This document shows, in pieces, positions 1-7,400 of a stretch of 46,752 nt of DNA. The notes under the pieces were generated by a model that saw only the letters and a list, made by a program, of their open reading frames with translations, did no database searches and was not told the origin of the DNA. Where the stretch lies: positions 1-46,752 of the forward strand of contig PABI01000137.1 of the NCBI GenBank assembly GCA_002699125.1. The letters run 5' to 3'. Made by a program: the position numbers and the translations under genes. This DNA comes from Anaerolineaceae bacterium. Its GTDB lineage: Bacteria > Chloroflexota > Anaerolineae > Promineifilales > Promineifilaceae. Each line of letters starts with the position of its first letter. Position 1 is the first letter of the stretch.

Positions 1-2
1 AC

Positions 3-524
3 AGGGGCTACACTTTGCCCGATTCGCTGCTGAGTCAGCCCGATCCACTACCCAATTTGCACGGCAGCTTCTCGCTCATGGTTAATTACCACGCCATAAG
101 CGAGTTTATTTCGCGTAGCAGTGGCATTGTCTGCCAGGTTCCCCATTACCAGGACAACATTCAGGTATTAACTTACTTGTTGGGCCAAATTCCCCAAGAG
201 GCTCGGGAGACGCGCCTTGCTTTTGTCAATTCAGTTTTGACAGGTGGTCCAGATGATTTTCACGCTTTGAAAAGCGTTGTAGAAAAGCAGTACGCCAGGA
301 TGAGTTTGCCCGAGATGCTTAGCTTTTTGCGCATCTCTGGTTGGGATGCTTCTATCTTTGCCGATTGCCTACCCCATTTTCGAGAGCGCGCACTCCAGGC
401 CGATCCCATCTGGTATGGTGATGTAGTCGTAGCGCTGCAAAATATTCGCCAGCGCTACCTGTCGTTCCACAAACCAGATGATCTCATCGCTCAAATTCAG
501 CAACTTCTGGACGAGATTGGCTAA
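3..524 (+). CDS. C-terminal part of a MidA-like (SAM methyltransferase-type) protein, cut by the window edge
   Basis: The frame is open from the first complete codon at position 3 to the TAA at 522-524, so the gene probably starts upstream of the window; the TTG at 15 has no ribosome site I can judge. The visible 170 or so residues contain GSFSLMVNYHAI near the start, then PHYQDN, ETRLAF, GPDDFHALK and ISGWDASIF. From memory this order resembles the region after the methyltransferase fold in bacterial MidA-like/TPR proteins, where a GSCFAxxNYxA segment and a GPDDF...LRLSxWD block follow one another. No SAM-binding motif is visible in the fragment, so the enzymatic part, if any, lies outside. 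The protein is soluble, without signal peptide or membrane segment. It is convergent with the CDF gene downstream (32-bp gap, no clear terminator). The family assignment is tentative; an unrelated conserved hypothetical remains possible. Confidence 0.4.
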   Translation, partial: RGYTLPDSLLSQPDPLPNLHGSFSLMVNYHAISEFISRSSGIVCQVPHYQDNIQVLTYLLGQIPQEARETRLAFVNSVLTGGPDDFHALKSVVEKQYARMSLPEMLSFLRISGWDASIFADCLPHFRERALQADPIWYGDVVVALQNIRQRYLSFHKPDDLIAQIQQLLDEIG

Positions 525-556
525 TTATAAGGTTTGCACAACAGAAAATCCACGGC

Positions 557-1699
557 TTAAGCCAACGGGCGCGGTACCGATTCGTGATGCAGCGTCAATT
601 CATGGGCCGCTTCCGGCTCTTCCAGCCAGGGATCGATATGGATGATTGTCTCTGAAAGCATGGGAATTTGGTGAAACAGTTCGTGCCGCACCTGTTCCGC
701 AATGTGATGACTTTCTAGCGTGGTCAGATGGGGATCAACAGCAATGGTCGCTTCTGCCTGGAGGCGGTGCCCCATCCAACGCATCCGCAGGCGGCACAAT
801 TCTTCAACACCTGGTTGGCCCGAGATAACCGCTTCAGCCTGTTCCATGTACTCTGGCTCGATGGCATCCATCAGACGATACCACATCGTCACAATGGCAT
901 CTCTGGTGATGAATAGAATGGCAATGCCGATCAAAATACCGATGATCGGGTCCACAATGGGAAAACCCAACCAGGTGCCACCGGCGGCCAGCAGCACCGC
1001 CAACGAAGTCAGGCCGTCGGTGCGGGCATGGAGACCATCAGCGACCAAAGCGGCCGAACCAATTTTACGGCCGGTGCGGATTTGCAGCAGGGCAACCGCT
1101 TCGTTACCCAAAAAACCAATGATGGCAGCAGCCGTCACCCAGCCCAGGTTGCTCATCGGTTCTGGGTTGATCAATTTCTGAATGGATTCATAAAAAACAA
1201 CGCCGGCGCTGACGGCGATAGATAGCACGATAAAAATCCCGGCCACATCTTCAGCCTTGCCAAAGCCATAAGTGTAGCGGCGGGTCGCCGCCCGGCGTGC
1301 CAGGTAGAAGGCAATCAACAGCGGCACTGAATTGAGGCCATCACCAATGTTGTGGATGGTGTCTGCCAGCAGCGCCACGCTGCCGCTCCAGGCGACGATG
1401 ACAATTTGCAACAGTGAGGTAATGGTTAAGGCCGCCAATGCTAGCCAGACGGTACGAATGCCTTCCTGGTTATCTACAAACGCCTGGTCGGAAGCTAATT
1501 CGCCATGCTGGTGGCTGTGCCCATGCAGGTGGAAAATGGTGCTGATCCAGCCCCAAAGGCCGCCACCATGATGGTGATGGTGCCCATCATCATGATCATG
1601 CGGGTGGGGGTGTGCGTGTTCATGGCCGTGATTGTGGTCTGAATCGTGATCATGGGGGTGTGGATGTTCGTCAAGATGGTCGTGCGTATGTGATGACAT
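557..1699 (-). CDS. Cation diffusion facilitator, probable Zn(II)/Co(II) exporter (CzcD/ZitB type)
   Basis: A 380-residue inner-membrane metal/proton antiporter. The first 60 residues are extremely His/Asp rich, like the cytoplasmic metal-collecting tails of zinc exporters. Six membrane helices follow. The metal site is visible as HNIGD in TM2 and HARTD in TM5, two HxxxD pairs, the HD-HD arrangement associated with zinc-type CDFs. The last 90 residues form the cytoplasmic ferredoxin-like dimerisation domain (from about EPEYMEQAEAV to IIHIDPW). The start is fixed by AGGGAG seven bases upstream, which overlaps the stop codon of the preceding arsR-type gene; the 11-bp gap implies one transcript and translational coupling. 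The neighbour is a zinc-type ArsR sensor, so the pair should be a zinc/cobalt detoxification operon. Family is certain; the exact metal is inferred from motif and context. Confidence 0.93.
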   Translation of the reverse strand: MSSHTHDHLDEHPHPHDHDSDHNHGHEHAHPHPHDHDDGHHHHHGGGLWGWISTIFHLHGHSHQHGELASDQAFVDNQEGIRTVWLALAALTITSLLQIVIVAWSGSVALLADTIHNIGDGLNSVPLLIAFYLARRAATRRYTYGFGKAEDVAGIFIVLSIAVSAGVVFYESIQKLINPEPMSNLGWVTAAAIIGFLGNEAVALLQIRTGRKIGSAALVADGLHARTDGLTSLAVLLAAGGTWLGFPIVDPIIGILIGIAILFITRDAIVTMWYRLMDAIEPEYMEQAEAVISGQPGVEELCRLRMRWMGHRLQAEATIAVDPHLTTLESHHIAEQVRHELFHQIPMLSETIIHIDPWLEEPEAAHELTLHHESVPRPLA

Positions 1700-1710
1700 A
1701 AAGTGCTCCC

Positions 1711-2091
1711 TTATTTGTCAGGTAAGATTTTCAGATAGTCGGGATAGGGGTGGTCGGGCAGGTTTTGCCGCACATGATCCAGATGGTAAAGTGCTTCGCG
1801 GAACAGAGCCGCTACGTGGCTGTCATCAATTGAATAAAAGATTTGGTTCCCTTCGCGCCGGGTGCGGACCAATCGGATTGCCCGTAGTTTAGCCAGGTGA
1901 TGGGATACGGCCGAAGGCGAAACCGCCACACCTTCACTCAACTCATTGACGCTGTATTCCTTTTCGGTCAGCAGGTAAACCAGCTGAGCCCGCGTGGCAT
2001 CGCTGAGCGCCTTAAACGTAGCGACAACATCGGCCAGAATATCTTCTGGTAATCCTTGAGGCTGATCCGTAATTGGGTGCTGTTGCGGCAT
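1711..2091 (-). CDS. ArsR/SmtB-family metal-sensing repressor (CzrA-like alpha5 site)
   Basis: A 126-residue winged-helix repressor. The recognition helix region is VSPSAVSHHLAKLRAIRLV and the wing RTRREGNQIFYSI. In the C-terminal helix the spacing D-x-H-x10-H-x2-H (DSH...HLDH) reproduces exactly the alpha5 zinc/cobalt site of CzrA/SmtB; the alpha3 Cys motif of ArsR/CadC is absent. This predicts Zn(II) or Co(II) as inducer. The longer frame begins at an ATG at 2106, but that codon has no ribosome site, whereas the ATG at 2091 is preceded by GAGGAAG at ideal distance, so I use 2091. A perfect 6-8-6 inverted repeat lies 20-39 bases upstream of that start. First gene of a two-gene operon with the CDF exporter. 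Confidence 0.9.
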   Translation of the reverse strand: MPQQHPITDQPQGLPEDILADVVATFKALSDATRAQLVYLLTEKEYSVNELSEGVAVSPSAVSHHLAKLRAIRLVRTRREGNQIFYSIDDSHVAALFREALYHLDHVRQNLPDHPYPDYLKILPDK

Positions 2092-2110
2092 TTGCCACTT
2101 CCTCATGAGT

Positions 2111-2130
2111 ATCTGAGTATATATTCAGAT
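2111..2130 (-). promoter_or_regulatory. Candidate operator of the zinc-sensing ArsR repressor
   Basis: ATCTGA, eight A/T-rich bases, then TCAGAT: perfect six-base arms. ArsR/SmtB operators are typically AT-rich imperfect palindromes with TGA...TCA half-sites, and this contains TGA-N8-TCA. It sits just upstream of the preferred repressor start and contains TATACT, a possible -10 element for the minus strand, so binding would block polymerase. Confidence 0.6.
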
Positions 2131-2209
2131 AGAAAGTTTAAAGCATGGCCCCTTTTCAGGCAAGACAAATTTGCTTTGAGTATAGTAGCAGTATTGGCCT
2201 ATGTTGTGC

Positions 2210-2236
2210 TTGACATAACATGCATATTGCTATAGT
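2210..2236 (+). promoter_or_regulatory. Probable sigma70-type promoter of the recombinase gene
   Basis: A perfect TTGACA at 2210-2215 is followed by TATAGT at 2231-2236 (15-bp spacer) or TAGTAT at 2233-2238 (17-bp spacer). It points toward the integrase start at 2293, leaving a leader of about 50 bases. The surrounding 2131-2209 stretch holds nothing else I recognise. Confidence 0.5.
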
Positions 2237-2292
2237 ATATAGCTACCGATAAGTAAGCATTATTAGTATCTATGTTAATTGGAGCAATTTTA

Positions 2293-3450
2293 ATGAACCA
2301 GAACAAAGACCTGATCATACGGCAGGAAAAGCCAATCGAAACAGGTAAAACACAAAATGATCTGGCACGAGCTGGTGCAGCAGCCAACCGTGTCGCGGCT
2401 GATTATCTCTTTACCGACTATCGCCAACGCCGTGCGGAACGGACGATTCGCACGCAAACGGCCGCTTTACAATTATGGGTTCAATATCTGGCCAACGTTG
2501 GCGCAGCCAATGAGCTGCTGTCAGAGGCCGAAACATGGGCGCTGGCCTACTTCGATGATGAAACGCTGCAATCACTGGCTGAACACGCAGAAACACAGGG
2601 GCTAGAAGTTTCCGTTGTGCTGGCCGCTCATTACTGCCAGCATCTAGCCGCGGCCTGGCAAGGCGTTACCTGGGGTTTGGTTGAAGGGTTTGTAAAATGG
2701 CTGCTGAATCAGGGCTACAGTGTCTCCAGCATCAACAACCGGCTTTCAGCCGTGAAAGTATATGCCCGCCTAGCGGCAAAGGCCGGCACCATTTCCCCCG
2801 AAGAAAACGCACTCATCCGTGAAGTTCGCGGCTATGGCAGTACCGAAGGCAAGCGCGTGAACACAAAACGAGGCAAACAGCGTGTTGGTTACAAAAAAGA
2901 AGAGGCCATTGTATTAACCGCCAAACAGGCACGCCGCTTAAAAACAGAACATCCCCCTACCCCTCAGGGCATTCGCGATCGGCTGCTCATTTGCTTGCTG
3001 CTGGATCTGGGACTGCGCGCCAGCGAAGTTTCGGCCTTGCGAGTGGAAGATTTTGCCGATTCCGGCTATGTTACGGTTCATCGGCAAAAGACGGATACAG
3101 TTGATAAAATGTCCTTGTCCCCGGATCTGACGGCCGTTTTAGCGGATTATCGTAGGTATATGCGAAAGAGCGGCGAGCTGCTGCGCGGCAGCCGCAAAAA
3201 TGGCAGGCTCACCGACCATATCATGTCCATACGAGCCATTGGGGCGCGGGTCAAAACGTTAGGGCGCGACATTTTGAGCATCTGGGAGCTGAGCCCGCAC
3301 GATTTACGCCACACCTGGGCCACCCAGGCGGCTAAAGAGAGCAACCCGTTTGTCCTGCGCGACGCCGGCGGCTGGACCAATATGCAAACGCCCAGCCGGT
3401 ATGTGGAGAAAGCCAAAGTTGTGAACGAGGGGATTCGATTAGATTATTGA
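2293..3450 (+). CDS. Tyrosine recombinase / phage-type integrase
   Basis: A 385-residue site-specific recombinase. The N-terminal half is a SAM-like core-binding domain (LLNQGYSVSSINNRLSAVKVYARLA). The catalytic half shows the first Arg in LGLRASEVSALRVEDF, a beta-hairpin Lys in RQKTDTVDKM, HDLRHTWAT supplying His-x-x-Arg, a Gly-Gly-Trp, and the Tyr nucleophile in SRYVEKAK. All residues needed for activity are present. The frame can be read from 2272, but GGAG lies eight bases upstream of the ATG at 2293, so that start is chosen. No transposon ends, tRNA, excisionase or att duplication was recognised nearby, so it is not evidently part of a mobile element; XerC/D-like or integron-like roles are not supported by any specific motif. 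A RibD-C gene follows after 21 bases. Confidence 0.9.
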   Translation: MNQNKDLIIRQEKPIETGKTQNDLARAGAAANRVAADYLFTDYRQRRAERTIRTQTAALQLWVQYLANVGAANELLSEAETWALAYFDDETLQSLAEHAETQGLEVSVVLAAHYCQHLAAAWQGVTWGLVEGFVKWLLNQGYSVSSINNRLSAVKVYARLAAKAGTISPEENALIREVRGYGSTEGKRVNTKRGKQRVGYKKEEAIVLTAKQARRLKTEHPPTPQGIRDRLLICLLLDLGLRASEVSALRVEDFADSGYVTVHRQKTDTVDKMSLSPDLTAVLADYRRYMRKSGELLRGSRKNGRLTDHIMSIRAIGARVKTLGRDILSIWELSPHDLRHTWATQAAKESNPFVLRDAGGWTNMQTPSRYVEKAKVVNEGIRLDY

Positions 3451-3471
3451 TGTGCGCAAGGAAAACCTGAT

Positions 3472-4293
3472 ATGTCTATCTCTCAATTATTTCCCGAAGT
3501 GGGTCAACGGCCGTTACAAAACCTCTACCTCAACCACAATTTACGCCAGATTGCCCGGCAGCAGCAACGGCCGTTTGTCTACGCCAATTTTGTGACGAGC
3601 CTGGACGGCCGTATTGCCATCCCCCATCCCACCAAGCCAGGTCTCAAAGTGCCGGAAAACATTGCCAACGACCGCGATTGGCGGCTGTTTCAGGAGCTCG
3701 CCGCCCAAGCCGATCTCATCATTAGCAGCGGGCGTTACCTGCGCGATTGGGCCGATGGGCGCGCCCAAGAGATATTGCGCGTGGATGATCCTGCTTATGC
3801 CGATTTGCGGGCCTGGCGCGAGGGCGAGGGGCTGCGCCCCCAGCCAGACATGGCAATCATCAGTGGCAGCCTCGATTTTCCCATTCCACCGGTGCTGACG
3901 GCGAACGGCCGTCGTGTCATCGTCTTTACCACGGCCAACCCAGACCCCACCCGCGCTGCCGAGATTGAAGCAGAAGCAGGTGAATTGTATGTCACCGGGG
4001 ATAGTTCTGTCTCTGGCGAAAAAATGGTGCAAAAAATGGCTGAATTGGGCTATAAAGCCGTCTATTCCGCCGCGGGGCCAAAGGTTTTGCACCTGCTGCT
4101 GACCGATGGTGTGCTGGACCGACTGTATCTCACACAGGTAGGTCGGCTGTTAGGCGGCTCGCCGTTTTCTTCTATTTTAGAAGGGGATTTGTTGCAAACG
4201 GCCGTTGATGTCCAACTACACACCCTGTACCATGATCCGCTGGCGCTGGATGGTTTGGGGCAGCTGCTGTTGGCGTATGATATTGTGGAATGA
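3472..4293 (+). CDS. RibD C-terminal-type pyrimidine reductase (dihydrofolate reductase fold)
   Basis: 273 residues with the RibD-C/DHFR-like fold: YANFVTSLDGRIA near residue 40 (the conserved SxDGxIA), ADLIISSGRYLRD around the pyridine-nucleotide/substrate region, and AAGPKVLHLLLTDGVLDRLYLTQ near the C-terminus, matching the EGG...LvDEl element of the family. There is no N-terminal deaminase domain, so it is a stand-alone reductase; it may act in riboflavin synthesis on the diaminopyrimidine ribosyl intermediate or on another pterin/pyrimidine-like substrate. No other riboflavin gene is in the window. It starts 21 bases after the integrase stop and may be read through from it. A strong terminator follows the stop. 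Confidence 0.8.
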   Translation: MSISQLFPEVGQRPLQNLYLNHNLRQIARQQQRPFVYANFVTSLDGRIAIPHPTKPGLKVPENIANDRDWRLFQELAAQADLIISSGRYLRDWADGRAQEILRVDDPAYADLRAWREGEGLRPQPDMAIISGSLDFPIPPVLTANGRRVIVFTTANPDPTRAAEIEAEAGELYVTGDSSVSGEKMVQKMAELGYKAVYSAAGPKVLHLLLTDGVLDRLYLTQVGRLLGGSPFSSILEGDLLQTAVDVQLHTLYHDPLALDGLGQLLLAYDIVE

Positions 4294-4317
4294 ATACGGC
4301 CGTTGCCCACCCAAAGC

Positions 4318-4361
4318 AAAACAGGTAGCCATCAAATTCTTGTGATGGCTACCTGTTTTTT
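4318..4361. terminator. Bidirectional intrinsic terminator between the RibD-C gene and the subtilase
   Basis: A perfect 17-bp stem (4318-4334 with 4343-4359; core ACAGGTAGCCATCA) and an 8-base loop, with an A-run on the left and a T-run on the right. It can therefore terminate both converging transcripts. Confidence 0.9.
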
Positions 4362-4409
4362 AAGTAGTGCCGCTGTTGGCGACACTGCCTACCTAATCAC
4401 ACGTTGCGC

Positions 4410-7400
4410 TTACGGCCGGAACCGGAAGTAAGCAATGTGTTCCGTACCATCATCCAGCCCTACAATCAATTGACGGCAGGTGCCCGCCCAACTGTTATCC
4501 GTTTGCCACGGATAGTTGTACAGGTCAGTACCGGGATGGTAGCTGAGGCTGCTGTTTCCTGGTGTGTTTGTCGGCGTCAGCGGCCCCGTGGGTGCCAGCG
4601 TGTTACAGTCAATTTCCTGCGACGCTGGATAATCATCGGCCAGGATGTTTAAGCCACGATACCCATTCAAGCTGAAGATGACCGGAATTGTTCTACCAGC
4701 CCAGGCCCGATTCAGCTGCGGCGGGTTACTGACTGGCCCAAAGAAGCCGCTGAAATCGTAGATACAGGCCAGACCGGCGTCATCGATCTGGGCGTACCAG
4801 TCAAAGTCAGAGGTCGTTGGGTCATAGTAGTGCCAGCGCAGTTGCAGGTTGCTCATACCGGCGTATGGCGTCAGATCGATAGATACCGCCTCGCCTGTCG
4901 AGCCACGGAAGCTACCATGATCCTCGTTCCAGCTCAGCAGGTTGGTCCAGGTAGCGCCATTATCGGTGCTGATGTCCAGATCCAGGAAGTCACGTCCGGC
5001 AAAGTTCTGGTAGTTGGCCAGATAGTTGAGCGAGAGCTCATCGTGCGTGTACCAGTCGCTCAGGTCAAAAGCGTAGGTGCGCAGTTCCGTGTCGTATTGA
5101 ACGGACCCAGCCGCATCACTTGACGCCGTTGCTGCATCACCTGTACCACCGGTGTAATTGCCGGATTCGCCAGCCTGGGCAATGGTGCCCCAGACAACCC
5201 CAGTTCCCTCATTGTCTACCACTTGCCAGCCAGACGGCAAGCCCGTGTTGAAGTCAGCAATGGGACCGTTACAGCTTAACTGGAATGGCGGCAACACAGT
5301 CAGCGTAACCGGCACGGTTACGGTCGGTGATGTTGAGTCATTGCTATTGACACAGAGAGTTGCTGAATAGTCGCCAGGAGCAAGACCGCTCGAATCAAGA
5401 GTCACTTCAACTGAGTCGCTGCCCAAAGGCAATGTCGAGCCCATGTCCGGCGATGCACTGAGCCAAGAGACATCAGCGGGTGTTGTACAATCCGTGCTCG
5501 TCTCGTCGATAGACCAATCCAACGGACTTGCGCCATTGTTGTCAATGGTTAAAGATTGGCTGCTTACCACGTCCGGGCCTTGTGCCGCGGAGAGGGATGC
5601 AGGATCTACAGCGATGGAAGGCGGACTCGACTCGACACACGTCAAGGCGACATCATCTACCAGCGCATACCAGTCAAAGCCATCACCAAAGTAACGGAAA
5701 CGGACGCGGGTGTCAGAAATTCCAGCGTAACCAGATAGATTCAGACTGAAGTCTTCCGGCTCGTGGTCTTCATCCCAGCTCAACTCAGTGGTCCAGGTGG
5801 AACCATCCCACACGTCGACCTCGAAGCGGTCGTTCCCATCTGTTGTGATGTCACGATAGTACGCTTTTACATCCAGCGTAACCGCACCCCACCCCGAGAG
5901 ATCGGTAAGCGGTGTCCACAGCTCCGTGTCATAAGGCACAGCGGGGAATCCAGTTGCATCACTGTCGACACAAGCGGCTTCTCCTGTACCGTTGGTGAGG
6001 TTAGCCACTTCACATGCGGCATCGGCTGTGGTCGTCCAAACAACACCGGTACCCTCGTTGTCTACAACTTGCCAGCCAGAGGGGAGACCTTGCTCAAACG
6101 CAACGGCCGGGCCATTACAGATCAACACTTCGGGTGGGTTCACCGTCAGCGTGACGGGTACCTGCACCTGTGGTGTGGCTAGATCGTTACTATCCACACA
6201 CAGGTTTGCCGTGTAATTTCCGGGTGTTAGCCCTGTTGAGTCGAAGGTGACGTCAACGGCCGTTGAATCCAAAGGAATCGTCGTACCGGCATCTGGCGCA
6301 ACGCTGAGCCACGACACATCTGCAGGTGAAGTGCATGTTGTGTCCGTTTCGGCAATGGTCCAGTCCAAATTGCTGCCGCCATTGTTGGTAATTGCCAGAG
6401 CTTGCGTGGTTACCAGGTCCGGACCTTGTGAAGCAGCCAGCGAACCAGGTGATACGTCGATGATCGGAGCTGAAGCAGCGCCACAGGTCAGATTCACATC
6501 GTCCACCTGAGCATACCAGTCAAAGCCATCACCAAAGTAATGGAAACGTACCTGTATGCCAGGCTGCCCAACGTAGGCAGACAGATTCACAGAAAAGTCT
6601 TCCGGCTCGTGATCTTCATCCCAGCTCAACTCGTTGGTCCAGGTAGAACCATCCCACACATCGACTTCAAAACGATCGTTACTGCCCGTTATGACGTCGC
6701 GATAGTTGGCCTTCACGTCAAGGGATGCTGTGCCGAATCCACTGAGATCGAACGGGTTTGAAACCAGCTCGGTATCGAATGGAATTGCCGGGGTGCCGGC
6801 CGCATCGCTGTCAGCACAGGCGGCTTCACCTGTACCATTGGTGAGGTTACCCACACCACAAGAAGCGTCGGCCGTGGTAGCCCAAACGATGCCTGTTCCA
6901 CCACTGTTATCCACTACTTCCCAATCGGCGGGAATGCCATCTTCAAATTCAACCACAGCGCCGTTACAAATCATCGTGGCCGCCTGGGTGGTGAAGCTGA
7001 AGGTTGTGGAAGTGTTGTTGCCACAGACGTTGTCGGCCGTTACTCGCCAATAGTAGGTGGTGCTGGCGAAGAGCGGCGTGGCGGCGGTGTGGCTGGTGTC
7101 GGCCACGGTAGCCGAATAGACGATATTGCTAAAGCCAGGATCGTCGGAAACTTCGACGAGATAGCTGCTAGCCTGGGATACGGCCGTCCAGCTAAACGAT
7201 GGCTTAAAGGAAACATTAGTCGCACCATCAGAGGGGGTAAGAAGATCGGGGGCAATGGGAACGGCCGTAAACAGATTCAGATCAACGAGCCGGTTCCGTG
7301 TGCCTACGGTGGAGTCAGCTTCAATATCAAGCGTGTAACTGCCAGCGGCAGCACTGCCCGTATTGCCTATCGTTAACTCGCTCATGCCCGGTGGCAGCAC

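Noticed and set aside
2293..3450. Integron integrase
   Set aside because: No attC-like array, no attI site and no integron-specific insertion motif was recognised near the recombinase.
5763..6182. Several 80-150-codon plus-strand frames within the subtilase
   Set aside because: They mirror the GC-biased codons and repeats of the real minus-strand gene and have no ribosome sites.
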